A stretch of 64,000 bases of DNA from Myxococcales bacterium (GCA_016706545.1 JADJJK010000046.1:1-64000); one strand, 5' to 3'; numbered from the stretch's first letter, positions 17,286 to 26,775 are shown. Notes: generated by a model not told the origin, from the sequence alone. Made by a program: numbers and translations.

Positions 17286-17825
17286 ATGGCCTCGAAGCGC
17301 CCGCGGCCGCCGCGTCAGGACGTTTCCCCTCAGGAGCGAGATCTGTTCCTTGAGGCAGTCGAAGGCACGGTCACGCTCGGCGATCGCCAGCTCGCGCCGT
17401 TGCCTCCGCGGCGGACCAGCGCGCGAGCGGTGGCCGTGATCCTCGATCGCGGGCCGCCGCCGCCAGCGCCGCTCTTTGTCGAGATGGAAGGCGACCGCTA
17501 TCGCGTGCGCGCCGCCGGGGTGAGCAAGGCTCAGGTCGCCGAGCTCGCCTCCGGCAAGGTCCACGTGGCCGCCACCTTGGATTTGCATGGCCTGACCGCG
17601 GTCAACGCCGCCGAGGCGACGCGCGGGTTCCTGGGCCGCGCCCTCGCCGGTCAGTGCGTGCTCGTCATCCATGGCAAGGGCCTGCACTCCGGCGGCCTCT
17701 CGGTCTTGCGCGACGCGGTCGTCGCGGAGCTGATGGGGCCGTCGTCCGGAATGGTGCATGCGTTTGCCACCGCGGCCGCCAAGGATGGCGGCGAAGGGGC
17801 TACCTACGTGCTGGTGAAGCGATGA
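17286..17825 (+). CDS. Smr-domain protein
   Basis: The 179-residue protein starts MASKRPRPPRQDVSPQERDL and ends in a Smr (MutS2 C-terminal-like) domain at about 95-179. The diagnostic segments are ATLDLHGLTAVNAAEATRGF, VLVIHGKGLHSGG and the final TYVLVKR strand. Smr domains are nucleases or nucleic-acid binders; single-domain forms of this size are common in Proteobacteria and Myxococcota. The LDLHG and HGKG motifs are intact. Its stop overlaps the PBP4-type gene start as ATGA. Confidence 0.9.
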   Translation: MASKRPRPPRQDVSPQERDLFLEAVEGTVTLGDRQLAPLPPRRTSARAVAVILDRGPPPPAPLFVEMEGDRYRVRAAGVSKAQVAELASGKVHVAATLDLHGLTAVNAAEATRGFLGRALAGQCVLVIHGKGLHSGGLSVLRDAVVAELMGPSSGMVHAFATAAAKDGGEGATYVLVKR

Positions 17826-19801
17826 CGTCGCGCAAGTCGCTGCTGCCTCGCCTGACCGCGGGGCTGGTCACCGCGGCGGTGCTGCTCTCTGCGGTGGACA
17901 CGCAGGCCGCCCCCCGGCGCCGCGTCGTGGTCGCCAAGGCGGAGCGCGCTGCCCAGAAGCTCCGCCCTGTCGGCTCGGCGCGGGTGGCCATCGGGGTGTC
18001 CGGCGTGCTGCGCCAGGTGGAGGCCAAGGGCCGCCGCACCGAGTCGTTGTCCCTGGAAGAGGACATCGCCAGGCGCATCGAGGAGCTGCTGCGCGGCCCG
18101 CTGCGGGTGGGCACCACCGCGATCTACGTCGCCGACGCGCGCACCGGGCAGCCGGTGTTCGCGGTCCATCCTGACGACGCGCTCAACCCGGCCTCCAACG
18201 TCAAGCTGCTCTCCACCGCCACCGCGCTGGAGCTGCTGGGGCCGGAGTTTCGCTACCAGACCCGCGTGCTCGGCGCGGTCCCTCACCGCGATGTGATCCG
18301 CGGCGACGTGTATCTGCTCGGCAGCTACGATCCCACGCTCGGCGCCGCCGCCATGGACTCGCTCGCCGCGGAGCTCGCGGCGGCGGGAGTCTCTCGCATC
18401 GAGGGCGACGTGATCGTCGGCGGCAGCCCCACCCGAGACGCGGTGTACCGCGCGCTCTTGCCCATCGAGATCACCGCGACCGCCGACGGCGAGCCGCCGA
18501 CCGTCACGCTGCCCGTTGGCTACGACTTCGTCACCGTCGCCGTCTCGGCGACCACGGTCAGCGGCAAGAAGGCCCGCCGGGCCCGCCTGACCTACGCCGA
18601 GAAGGCGCTGCCAGCGGCGGCGCCGTCTCCGGCTGGCGCCCTGAAGGCAGCGTCGAACGCGGCGCTGGCAGCTGGGTCGCCTACCGCGTTGTCTGCCGCC
18701 CTGGTTGCCGGGTCGCCTACCGCCCCGGCTGCCGCGTCGGCCGAGAACGCCGCCGGGGCTCGCCTCGAGCTGACCATCGGCGGCACCATCGCGGCGGGCC
18801 GCTCGCTGACGCACTGGCTGTGGGTCCGAGATCGTAGTCGGCACGCCGCGCATCTCTTGCGCGCGGCGCTGGCCGCGCAGGGCGTGGCGCTGGTGGGCGA
18901 CGTGCGCAAGGCCGAGCTGCCCTCGTACCTGCTCGAGCGCGTGTACGCTGGCGAGCTGCCGGTGGTCCTGGCTCGCCATCAGTCGGCGCCGCTGGCAGAC
19001 CTCGTAGCCAGCATCAACAAGCGCAGCATCAACTGGCTGGCAGACCGCGTGATCATGACCGCCGCCGCGCTCAAGTACGGCGAGCTGCCGTCCATGCCGC
19101 GCGCGGTGGACGCGATGTACGCCTGGCTGTCGGCGCAGATGAAGGTCGGACGTCGCGAGATCCTCGTCGACACCGGCTCTGGCCTGTCGCGCAAGACCCA
19201 GCTCTCTGCGCGGCATATCGCCGAGCTGCTACGGGTTGCAGGCGGCTATTCGACCGGCCGGGAGCAGGAGCCGCAACACCGCTCCTGGCTGGACTCGCTG
19301 GCGCTGTCGGATGGCGGCGTCCAGGATGGCACCCTGCGTGGGCGCTTCCGCGGCTCGGGCTTCTCGGGCCGGCTGCGCGGCAAGACCGGCACCCTCGCCA
19401 CCTCGATCGCGCTGTCCGGCGTGCTGGACGCCGATCCGGACCACCCGCTGGTGTTCTCCATCGTCACCAACAGCGCGGCGCCGCTGCCCAAGGCGCGGGT
19501 CCGCGCCGGTCATGACCGCATCATCGCGCTCTTGGACCAGTACCTGAGCAAGCGGCCTGGCGCGCTCGCTCGCGCGGGGGGTGGCGCTCGCGCGGCGGGC
19601 GCGCGCAAGGTGGAGCGGGCAGCGCCGGGCGCGGTTCGCTCGCTGACCGCGGGCGGCCGCTCGGGCGTGGGCGCTGACCTGGGCGCTGACCTGGGGCTGG
19701 GCGGCTCGGCGGGCGACGAGCCGACGGAGCTGCAAGGCGACGCCACGGACGCCGCCGACGGCGAGCCCGGCGACGCTGCCAGCTCGGCCGGCACCCCGTA
19801 A
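17822..19801 (+). CDS. dacB: D-alanyl-D-alanine carboxypeptidase/endopeptidase (PBP4 type)
   Basis: This periplasmic enzyme cleaves D-Ala-D-Ala stems or cross-links in peptidoglycan (peptidase family S13). It has a signal peptide (LTAGLVTAAVLLSAVDTQAA). The three active-site motifs are in order: SXXK as S125-N-V-K128 within NPASNVKLLSTATAL, SXN as S402-I-N404 within NKRSINWLAD, and KTG starting at K521 within RLRGKTGTLATS. An Ala/Ser-rich insertion near 265-310 (AALAAGSPTALSAALVAGSP) lies in the middle domain. A long low-complexity tail follows residue 575. At 659 residues it is longer than typical family members (about 450-500), explained by the insertion and tail. Confidence 0.93.
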   Translation: MTSRKSLLPRLTAGLVTAAVLLSAVDTQAAPRRRVVVAKAERAAQKLRPVGSARVAIGVSGVLRQVEAKGRRTESLSLEEDIARRIEELLRGPLRVGTTAIYVADARTGQPVFAVHPDDALNPASNVKLLSTATALELLGPEFRYQTRVLGAVPHRDVIRGDVYLLGSYDPTLGAAAMDSLAAELAAAGVSRIEGDVIVGGSPTRDAVYRALLPIEITATADGEPPTVTLPVGYDFVTVAVSATTVSGKKARRARLTYAEKALPAAAPSPAGALKAASNAALAAGSPTALSAALVAGSPTAPAAASAENAAGARLELTIGGTIAAGRSLTHWLWVRDRSRHAAHLLRAALAAQGVALVGDVRKAELPSYLLERVYAGELPVVLARHQSAPLADLVASINKRSINWLADRVIMTAAALKYGELPSMPRAVDAMYAWLSAQMKVGRREILVDTGSGLSRKTQLSARHIAELLRVAGGYSTGREQEPQHRSWLDSLALSDGGVQDGTLRGRFRGSGFSGRLRGKTGTLATSIALSGVLDADPDHPLVFSIVTNSAAPLPKARVRAGHDRIIALLDQYLSKRPGALARAGGGARAAGARKVERAAPGAVRSLTAGGRSGVGADLGADLGLGGSAGDEPTELQGDATDAADGEPGDAASSAGTP

Positions 19802-19962
19802 GCGCGCGGGGCAGTGCGCTCGGCTCGGGCTGCGCCGTCAGGCGGCGCCTGCTGGCTGCGGCGCGCGCTGAGGAGGCGACCTCGCAGGCGCGCGCCGAGC
19901 GTGGGCAGCGGTCAGAACGCTGGCGCCTGGACCGCCGCCGCCACCTGGTACGCTGTCGCGAC

Positions 19963-21558
19963 ATGCTCACCCAGCTCGCCGCTCGCCCCTCGTCGCCCGC
20001 CGCGCGGCAAAACCCAGCGGTCCCAGCGGTCCTAGCGGCCCCAGCGGTCCCTGCGATCGCTGGCCTTCGTTTGGCGCTGCTCGCCGTGGCGCTGGCCGGC
20101 GCCGTGGGCTGCGGTGACGACGACTCGGCAGAGTCCGAGCTGCTCGACAACATGGGCTACCGCAGCCCGCTGGACATGCCGAGAGGGCGTTGCGTGCCCG
20201 GGAGTCTCGCTGGCGTGGCGCCGGTGGGGCTCTATCACGGCTACGCCGTGGGGGATGGCACGCGCTTCGATCTCACCGCCCGCGTCGCGGCATCCGACCG
20301 GCGGGGCGAGCTGACGGGCGCCATCGGCGGCTTCGAGGCGCAGCTCGTGCGCAAGACCAACGACGACCTGTTCGTCCGGTCGGCGCAGAAGGACTCGCTG
20401 CGCGCCCTCAACTGGTGCGGGGTCAACGCCGCAGGCGAGCTGGTGGGATCGTACGTGCGCTGCACCGACCGCGGCTGCCTGCTCGCCGAGCTCACCGGCA
20501 AGTCCGTGGTGCCGCTGGCGGAGGCAAGTGCCCACAACCTGACCCTCCTGGGCGAGACCAGCGGCGACGGGCGGTGGAGTCCTGGGATCACGGTCAACGT
20601 GCGGGTCAAGGACGGCCTGGCCTACCTGGCTCGATACGGCGATGGCCTGCGCATCGTCGATGTGCGCAACCCAGCGAACCTGGTGCAGGTCGGCCACCTG
20701 CCGGTGGAGAGCACGAGCGGTGAGATCTACAACGACGTCAAGCTGGTAGACGGGCCCCTGGGCAAGCGCTACGCGCTCATGGCCTCCAATCTCAAGGCGG
20801 TGGTGGTCGTCGACGTGACCAATCCAGCAGCGCCGACGATCGCCGGCCACTTCGGCAGCGAGCCTGAGCGATCGAGCAACGTCCATACGCTCGCGGTGGA
20901 CGGAACTCGAGCGTACCTGGCCAACACCTCTGCGGGGCTCGACATCTACGACATCACCGTGCCCACCGCGCCGGTCAAGCTGGGCACCTTCTCCCACCCC
21001 GCGGGGCGCGGCTACCTGCACGATCTCTACGTCAGCGGCGCCAGGGCCTACCTCAACTGGTGGACCGCTGGCTTCGCCATCGTCGACGTCAGCGCACCCG
21101 CTGCGCCCGCGCTCCTGGGCTCGTTCAGCGGGTATGGTGAGGTCACCAGCCACTCGAGCTGGGTGACGCAGGTCGGCGGTCGCACGATCGCGCTCCATGG
21201 CGACGAACAGTACGGCGCGCGCTTGCATGTAGTGGACGTCACCGAGGGGTCGCAGTCGTTCGCGAGATCCTTGGCGACCTGGATGACGAGGCCCGAGGTC
21301 TCCATCCACAACGTGATGGCCATGGGCCACCTCGCCATCCTCGCCTACTATCACGATGGCGTTCGTGTCGTCGATCTGTCCGATCCGACGAAGCCAAAGC
21401 AAGTCGCGTGGTTCAACACGTGGCGCGGCCCGCAAGTGGGCGGTGAGTCATTCTTCGAAGCAGCCGTGGGGGTGGACGTGGATCCGGCCGCTCGGATCGT
21501 GTATGTGGCAGATTCCGTGCGCGGGTTGTTGGTTCTGGGGCTTGCAAGCGGCATCTAG
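19963..21558 (+). CDS. LVIVD-repeat lipoprotein
   Basis: The 531-residue protein has a long N-terminus, a hydrophobic stretch and a lipobox (LAGAVGC, Cys50). The mature region contains several LVIVD repeats, which form beta-propeller-like surface domains: LAYLARYGDGLRIVDVRNPA, YALMASNLKAVVVVDVTNPA, AYLANTSAGLDIYDITVPTA, AYLNWWTAGFAIVDVSAPAA, LAILAYYHDGVRVVDLSDPT and IVYVADSVRGLLVLGL. The function is unknown; such proteins are usually secreted or surface-anchored. The Pro/Ala leader is encoded by a 9-bp tandem repeat at 20014-20058. Confidence 0.88.
   Translation: MLTQLAARPSSPAARQNPAVPAVLAAPAVPAIAGLRLALLAVALAGAVGCGDDDSAESELLDNMGYRSPLDMPRGRCVPGSLAGVAPVGLYHGYAVGDGTRFDLTARVAASDRRGELTGAIGGFEAQLVRKTNDDLFVRSAQKDSLRALNWCGVNAAGELVGSYVRCTDRGCLLAELTGKSVVPLAEASAHNLTLLGETSGDGRWSPGITVNVRVKDGLAYLARYGDGLRIVDVRNPANLVQVGHLPVESTSGEIYNDVKLVDGPLGKRYALMASNLKAVVVVDVTNPAAPTIAGHFGSEPERSSNVHTLAVDGTRAYLANTSAGLDIYDITVPTAPVKLGTFSHPAGRGYLHDLYVSGARAYLNWWTAGFAIVDVSAPAAPALLGSFSGYGEVTSHSSWVTQVGGRTIALHGDEQYGARLHVVDVTEGSQSFARSLATWMTRPEVSIHNVMAMGHLAILAYYHDGVRVVDLSDPTKPKQVAWFNTWRGPQVGGESFFEAAVGVDVDPAARIVYVADSVRGLLVLGLASGI
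20014..20058. repeat. 9-bp tandem repeat in a signal-peptide leader
   Basis: Five 9-bp units close to CCAGCGGTC lie within codons 18-32 of the LVIVD lipoprotein and give a Pro-Ala-Val pattern just before the hydrophobic core. Confidence 0.85.
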
Positions 21559-21579
21559 CGCGGGCAGGTTCTACTTCGC

Positions 21580-23211
21580 ATGAGCGCGTCGACGGTTGCT
21601 TATTTTTGCATGGAATATGGGCTCGAATCGGGCTTCACGATTTATGCGGGGGGCCTGGGGGTTCTGGCCGGCGACCATGTGAAATCCGCGGGTGACCTGA
21701 GGGTCCCGCTGATCGCCATCGGTCTTCTTTGGGATGAGGGCTACACACGACAGGCAGTGAACCAAGCTGGCGGGGTTGACGACTTCCACCCCAAGACCCC
21801 GCGGGATCTGCTGCGGCGGCTCGACGCGCGGTTCGAGGTCACGGTGCAAGGCAAGTCGGTGCCATGCACCGCCTGGCGGGTCGAGCACATCGTCTCGGTG
21901 CCGCTGTACCTCATCGAGCCGATCCACGAGGAGGACCGCTGGATCACGCAGCGCCTCTACGGCGGCGGAGAAGAAGATCGCGTGGCGCAGGAGGTCCTGC
22001 TCGGAGTTGGCGGCGTCCGCCTGCTCTCGGCGCTCGGCATCCGGCCGGAGATCTTCCACTTCAACGAGGGGCACGCCGTGTTCGCGGGGCTCGAGCTCTT
22101 GCGCGAGAACCGCTTTGGCGGGGACAACCTGGCCGAGCGCGTGAACAACTTGCGCACGCACGTGGTCTTCACCACGCACACGCCGGTGGCCGCGGGCAAC
22201 GAGGTTCACTCGCTGGAGCTGCTACGCAAGGTCGGCGCTGATCTCGGGTTCTCCGATGAGGATCTCGGGTACGTCGGTGGCAATCCGTTCTCCATGACCG
22301 TTGCCGGTCTGCGCATGGCGCGCATCGCCAACGCGGTCGCCGAGCTGCACGGCGACACCGCGCGCAAGATGTGGAAGGACGTCGAGCGCGCGGCGCCCAT
22401 CGTCCATGTCACCAACGGCGTGCATCCTGGCACCTGGCAGGACGCCCGGATCCGCGCGGCGCTGGCGCCAGACAAGGACCGCGGCACGCAGGACGCTCAG
22501 CTCGCCGAGGCGCGGGCCGCCATGAAGGACGAGCTCATCACCGCCGTCGGCAAGCGAGCTGGTGTTCACTTTCGTCGGGATCAGATCCTCATCGGGTTCG
22601 CGCGCCGCGCTGCGTCGTACAAGCGCGCAGACCTGATCCTGGGCGATCATCATCAGCTCTCCGAGCTGTTTGGCCGCGGCGTGCAGCTCGTGTTCTCTGG
22701 CAAGGCCCATCCCAAGGACATCGCCGGCAAGTCGGTGGTGTCGCGGCTGGCCGCCGCGGCGCGTGAGTTCCCGGGCCACGTGGCCTTCGTCAACGCCTAC
22801 GACATGGAGCTGGGCGCGCTGCTCACGCGCGGCGTGGATGTGTGGCTCAATAACCCGCGTCGACCGCTCGAGGCCTCAGGCACCTCGGGCATGAAGGCCG
22901 CCATGAACGGCGTGCCAAACCTCAGCATCCTCGACGGCTGGTGGCCCGAGGGCTGCCGGCACGGCGAGACCGGCTGGAAGATCGGCGATCCCGATCCCAG
23001 CGACGACGCCTTCAGCGAGGTCGACGCGCCGCGCATCGACTCGCGCGATCGGGCCTCGCTGTACCGCGTGTTGTTCGACGAGGTCTTGCCGGCTTACGCT
23101 GACCGCGGTCACTGGACCTCGATCATGCGCGCCAGCGTGGCCATGTCGAGCTGGCGGTTCTCCTCCGACCGCATGGTGGAGGAGTACGTCCGGAACCTGT
23201 ACTGGCCGTAG
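21580..23211 (+). CDS. glgP: Alpha-glucan (glycogen) phosphorylase
   Basis: The enzyme releases glucose-1-phosphate from alpha-1,4-glucans with pyridoxal phosphate. The 543-residue size fits the short Thermotoga-type family (TIGR02094-like). N-terminal landmarks are YFCMEYGLESGFTIYAGGLG and VLAGDHVKSAGDL. HFNEGHAVFAGLELLREN and VFTTHTPVAAGNE form the glucan site. The PLP-binding lysine is K439 in EASGTSGMKAAMNGVPNLSI. VTNGVHPGTW and DMELGALLTRGVDVWLNNPR are further conserved blocks. It starts 21 bp after the lipoprotein gene. The first 100 bp are less GC-rich than the neighbours because of conserved Tyr/Phe/Ile codons, not evidence of transfer. Confidence 0.95.
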   Translation: MSASTVAYFCMEYGLESGFTIYAGGLGVLAGDHVKSAGDLRVPLIAIGLLWDEGYTRQAVNQAGGVDDFHPKTPRDLLRRLDARFEVTVQGKSVPCTAWRVEHIVSVPLYLIEPIHEEDRWITQRLYGGGEEDRVAQEVLLGVGGVRLLSALGIRPEIFHFNEGHAVFAGLELLRENRFGGDNLAERVNNLRTHVVFTTHTPVAAGNEVHSLELLRKVGADLGFSDEDLGYVGGNPFSMTVAGLRMARIANAVAELHGDTARKMWKDVERAAPIVHVTNGVHPGTWQDARIRAALAPDKDRGTQDAQLAEARAAMKDELITAVGKRAGVHFRRDQILIGFARRAASYKRADLILGDHHQLSELFGRGVQLVFSGKAHPKDIAGKSVVSRLAAAAREFPGHVAFVNAYDMELGALLTRGVDVWLNNPRRPLEASGTSGMKAAMNGVPNLSILDGWWPEGCRHGETGWKIGDPDPSDDAFSEVDAPRIDSRDRASLYRVLFDEVLPAYADRGHWTSIMRASVAMSSWRFSSDRMVEEYVRNLYWP

Positions 23212-23225
23212 CGGTCAGTTGTCGG

Positions 23226-24398
23226 TCAGTCGCCGATCGGGCCGTGGTCGCCTGGTGGCGCCGGGGCCGGGTGGGGCGGCTCGTCGTCGCGGCTCAAGAC
23301 CTGGCGGCGCTTACCGCGCCACTCGAGCTGCAGATGTTCTCCGATCACCTCGAGGGTCGCGGTGTCGAGCGCGCGCACCGAGCGGCCTCGCAGGCAGGGG
23401 TGCTCCGCCGCGGCGACCGCGGTCTCGCGCAGCACGATGATGCCGTCGCGGCGCTTGCCCTCGACGAGGTACCGATCTTCGAAGCCGTAGCGTGGGGCGG
23501 CGGCGCAAGCGAGGTCCGCGCCCTCGGGGCTCTCCACGGTGACGCGGCGCGCGTAGATGGCCGCGAAGGTCGCGCCGTCGCGCAGCTCCGCGGGAGATGT
23601 CAGGGCCCCGTCCCCCGAGAACTCCCAGTGCTCTGTTTCCGTCTGCCACAGGCCTTGCTCGTCACGCGCCCGGTTGCTCCAGCGCCAGGTCCCGGCCAGC
23701 GGCGCGGTGGCGTGAGGCCAGGGCGGCGCCGGGGGCGAGGGCACAGCCTCGTCGATCTGCCACAGCGTCTGTCGCCCTTGCGGGAACTCCAGCGCAGCGC
23801 GACCGCGCCGCACGTGGGCTCGGTAGCGCTCGAGGCGGCGAAAGCCGTGGTCGCAGGGCGAGGGCACCGCCAGATAGTCGGTCTCGATGATCTCGAGCAC
23901 GCCGTCGTGCGCGACGACCTCGAGCTCGAAGCTGGCCCGCTGCCGGTACCGGCGCGCTTGATTGCAGACAAACGGCTCGGCAGCGGAGCTCACCTCCACC
24001 TCGCGCAGGTAGCGCCCGCGCAGCACCGCGTCGGGGTTGGCCACCGGCCAGAACTGCCAGGTCTCGGTCTCCAGCCGGCGCAGGCCCGGATCATCGACGA
24101 CGTGGGCCCAGCGCCAGGTCCCGATCAACGACACCGCCGCCAGGTGGTCGCGCAGGTGCGGGTGCGGCGCGTGGCCACCTGGACCATCGTCGGCCCCCTG
24201 CGCCGCCGGCGCCTGGCAGCCAGCGAGGCCAGCGAGGCCAGCGAGGCCAGCGAGGCCAACGATCAGCGCGGTCCGCGGCCCGGTGAACGGCCCGGTCCGC
24301 GGCCCGGTGAACGGCCCGGTGACCTCGGCGGGGCAACAAGACGGAGCGCCAGGCACGTGTGCCACCGCAGAGGGCCTGGTGTCGGGGGGGGCGTTCAC
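23226..24398 (-). CDS. Lipoprotein with two duplicated lipocalin-like domains
   Basis: The protein starts at GTG 24398. After a repetitive leader (two Thr/Gly/Pro/Arg units, then four Gly-Leu-Ala units) comes a lipobox with Cys61. The mature region is an internal duplication: LIGTWRWAHVVDDPGLRRLE with TETWQF near residue 90, and LAGTWRWSNRARDEQGLWQT with TETEHWEF near residue 232. Each is followed by an RRYRQRASFELE- or RYGFEDRYLVEGK-like strand and a VLEIIETDYLAV- or IIVLRETAVAAAE-like strand. The pattern GTWRW plus alternating strands suggests a small beta-barrel binding fold, but no ligand can be named. It is convergent with glgP (14 bp apart). Confidence 0.75.
   Translation of the reverse strand: MNAPPDTRPSAVAHVPGAPSCCPAEVTGPFTGPRTGPFTGPRTALIVGLAGLAGLAGLAGCQAPAAQGADDGPGGHAPHPHLRDHLAAVSLIGTWRWAHVVDDPGLRRLETETWQFWPVANPDAVLRGRYLREVEVSSAAEPFVCNQARRYRQRASFELEVVAHDGVLEIIETDYLAVPSPCDHGFRRLERYRAHVRRGRAALEFPQGRQTLWQIDEAVPSPPAPPWPHATAPLAGTWRWSNRARDEQGLWQTETEHWEFSGDGALTSPAELRDGATFAAIYARRVTVESPEGADLACAAAPRYGFEDRYLVEGKRRDGIIVLRETAVAAAEHPCLRGRSVRALDTATLEVIGEHLQLEWRGKRRQVLSRDDEPPHPAPAPPGDHGPIGD
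24221..24316. repeat. 9-bp x4 and 24-bp x2 tandem repeats in a lipoprotein leader
   Basis: Four perfect CAGCGAGGC units (24221-24256) encode the Gly-Leu-Ala run of the signal peptide. Two perfect 24-bp units (24269-24292 and 24293-24316) encode the preceding Thr/Gly/Pro/Phe/Arg segment. Both unit lengths keep the reading frame. Confidence 0.9.
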
Positions 24399-24410
24399 GG
24401 TGGCCTTGCG

Positions 24411-25739
24411 CTAGCGCCCGAAAGTGTCGGGGTCGACCACCAGGATGGGGACCGGATCGTCTTGCGCCAGCACGACGATGAGCGCCGCCGAGGCGACCAG
24501 CGCCGTGCCCACGCCGGCCCACAGCCAGGGGTTGCGACACAGGCGGCACTTGCCGTCGCCGGCGGTGGTGGGGGAGGGCTGCAGCCTGCTGTCGCCGGGC
24601 AGGCTCGGCGGGTAGCGCAGCTCGCCGCGAGCCAGCGCGGACCACGCGGCGCGCAGCGCCGCCGACAGGCCCGGACGCACGTAGCCGACCTCCACCACGG
24701 CGGTGCAGCGCGCGCGGTCGTCGCAGCGCTGCGCGAGCAGCGCGGGCGCGCCGCGACGGGTGGTGGTGGCGACCAGCAACGCCTCGTCGGCGTCGGCGTA
24801 GGTCACGGTGCCCTCGATGAGCGCCAGCGCGAGCTCTTCGGGCATGCCGACCGCGGCGCGCGCCAGCGCCTGGTCCAGCGGAGCTTCGCGCAGGGCGAGT
24901 CGAAGCTCCGAGGCGGCGTGGAGGCGCAGCGCCTGCGCCTGCGGCTCATACCCGGTGCGGCGGGCCACCACCACGTGCTGGCCGCGCGGCAACGACAAGA
25001 CCAGCGCCGGCGCGCCGCCGCCCTGCGGCTCGGTCACTCCGGCGAACCGCCCGTCGATCTCGAGGCGCACGCCGCGCAGCCCCGGCGTGATGACCGTGAG
25101 CGTCTGCGGCTCGCCAGCGCGCTGCGAGACCCGCGCGGCGGCCTCGACGATGTCCGGCGAGAACTCGAGCAGGCTCACCTCGCGCTGTGGATCGAGCGCC
25201 AGGGCCAGCGCCAGCGCCTCTTCGGCCTCTTGCGCTCGCCCCAGCGCCAGGAGCACGGCGCCAAGCCGCAGGGACAGATCCGCGTAGAGCTCCAGGCCAC
25301 CAGGCACCGGCAACAGCGACTCGGCGTCGCTGCGCGCCTTGGCCAGCCGCGAGGCCGCAAACGGCACCGCGACCTGCAGATAGGCGCGCCAGCCCTCCAC
25401 GCCCGCGCTGGTCACTGCGTCCATCTCCGCCAGGGTGGTGGCCGGGACCGCGCCCGCCAGGCGCGCGCGGCGCGCCAGGGCGACGCCATCGCCCACCACC
25501 TCGATCCGCGGATCCGCCAGCTCGCCAGCGGCTCGCTCGATGTCCGCCGCCGACTCGCCGCCAAACGGCGCTGGCGCCGCGAACGGCAGCACCAAGACGC
25601 GCCGCGCAGGGGCCGGCTGCGCCCAGGCCGGCGGCGCACCGGCCACCGCCAGCGCAGCGATCAGCGCCAGCCACCCCAAGGACGCGCGCGCGAGCACGGC
25701 CGGACGGTAGCAGAAATGCCGGGCGGCGGCGCCGGTCAC
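24411..25739 (-). CDS. PEGA-like exported protein with C-terminal membrane segment
   Basis: The 442-residue protein has an exported N-terminus (LARASLGWLALIAALAVAGA, then PPAWAQ). The N-terminal domain (RRVLVLPFAAPAPFGGE) resembles the nucleotide-free periplasmic domains found ahead of PEGA modules in myxobacteria. A TPR-like helix pair follows (ALGRAQEAEEALALALALDP). Near 225-290 is a PEGA-like beta segment (GVRLEIDGRFAGV, LPRGQHVVVARRTGYEPQAQ). The C-terminus has CRLC and a membrane helix (WLWAGVGTALVASAALIVVL). The start GTG 25739 overlaps the glycosylase stop (GTGA); an internal GTG at 25697 nearer the signal peptide is equally possible. It probably belongs to an envelope sensing or scaffold system. 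Confidence 0.78.
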   Translation of the reverse strand: MTGAAARHFCYRPAVLARASLGWLALIAALAVAGAPPAWAQPAPARRVLVLPFAAPAPFGGESAADIERAAGELADPRIEVVGDGVALARRARLAGAVPATTLAEMDAVTSAGVEGWRAYLQVAVPFAASRLAKARSDAESLLPVPGGLELYADLSLRLGAVLLALGRAQEAEEALALALALDPQREVSLLEFSPDIVEAAARVSQRAGEPQTLTVITPGLRGVRLEIDGRFAGVTEPQGGGAPALVLSLPRGQHVVVARRTGYEPQAQALRLHAASELRLALREAPLDQALARAAVGMPEELALALIEGTVTYADADEALLVATTTRRGAPALLAQRCDDRARCTAVVEVGYVRPGLSAALRAAWSALARGELRYPPSLPGDSRLQPSPTTAGDGKCRLCRNPWLWAGVGTALVASAALIVVLAQDDPVPILVVDPDTFGR

Positions 25740-26767
25740 TTGCTGTCGTTCCCGCTGGCGCTACGCCGGCGCGCGGTGGCCTTCGCTGGCGCGCTCGCGC
25801 GGCGCGGCGCGGCCAGGGCGGCGGTGGCGGCGGGGCTCGCCTCGGGCTTGGCCCGGCGCGGGGCCCCGCGCTGGGCTTTGTGGTCCTCGAGCTCCTCGAG
25901 CGTGCGCGGCCAGTCTTCCCGCAGGAGCCGCGACAGCGACCGGTCGGCCAGCAGCCGCCCTTGCGTCTGACACGTCGCGCAGTAGTTGGCCTCGTTGTCT
26001 GCGTAGACGATGCGGCACACCTTGTGACCGCACACCGGGCAGCTCTGCCCGTACTTGCCATGCACCGCCATCTCCGGACGAAAGGCGGTGACCGTCTCCG
26101 GAAAGCCGTCCCCCACCTCGGCGCGCAGCGTGGCGGTGGCCGCGGTCAGCACCTGGCGACACGCCGTCGCCAGCGTCGACGCCTCGGCCAGCTCCATCGC
26201 GGTGGTGATGCGAAACGGGCTCATGCGCGCCGCGTGCAAGATCTCGTCGGAGTAAGCGTTGCCGATCCCGTCGAACAGCGTCGGGTCGGTGAGCGCTCGC
26301 TTGAGGGTATGCCGCTCCGCGTGCAGCCGCGCGAGCACCTCGTCATCGGTCGCGGTCAGGACCTCGAGCCCGCCTCGGTCAAACGCGGCCAGCCCATCGC
26401 GCCCGGCGACCAGGTGCAGAGACGCCCGCTTCTTCTTGCTCGCCTCGGTAAATAGCAGCGTGCCGGTGGAGAAGTCGAACGCCGCCAGGCCTAGCTGCCC
26501 GGGGATCTTGGCGCCGCGCTCCCGCCAGCGCAGCCGGCCCGCGATCATCAGGTGCATGACCGCGTACAGCTCCCCAGAGAACCCCAGGACGATGCGCTTG
26601 CCCAGCCGCTCCACCGTGGTCACGCTCCGCCCCAGCAGCGCCCCTACCGCAGGCTCCACCGAGCGCAGCAAGAACGGACTGGCCAGGCGCAGCGCCATCA
26701 GCTCAGCCCCCAAGACCTTCGCTTGCAGCCGCTCCAGGTAGATCGAGATGTCCGGAAGCTCGGGCAC
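25736..26767 (-). CDS. Formamidopyrimidine-DNA glycosylase family protein (Fpg/Nei)
   Basis: The base-excision repair glycosylase removes oxidised bases and nicks the strand. The catalytic N-terminus is PELPDI (Pro2, Glu3 after Met removal), and the beta-strand lysine is in VERLGKRIVLGF near residue 57. The helix-two-turn-helix segment contains DGIGNAYSDEILHAARMSPF. The C-terminal zinc finger is intact: CPVCGHKVCRIVYADNEAN followed by YCATCQ. A basic Ala/Arg/Lys-rich tail of about 60 residues (RRASAPAKATARRRSASGN) is an extra. PELPD instead of PELPE marks a family branch distinct from classic Fpg. The start is GTG 26767, only 9 bp from the edge of a MITE-like element that supplies its upstream region. 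Confidence 0.9.
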   Translation of the reverse strand: MPELPDISIYLERLQAKVLGAELMALRLASPFLLRSVEPAVGALLGRSVTTVERLGKRIVLGFSGELYAVMHLMIAGRLRWRERGAKIPGQLGLAAFDFSTGTLLFTEASKKKRASLHLVAGRDGLAAFDRGGLEVLTATDDEVLARLHAERHTLKRALTDPTLFDGIGNAYSDEILHAARMSPFRITTAMELAEASTLATACRQVLTAATATLRAEVGDGFPETVTAFRPEMAVHGKYGQSCPVCGHKVCRIVYADNEANYCATCQTQGRLLADRSLSRLLREDWPRTLEELEDHKAQRGAPRRAKPEASPAATAALAAPRRASAPAKATARRRSASGNDSK

Positions 26768-26775
26768 CCAAGGAG

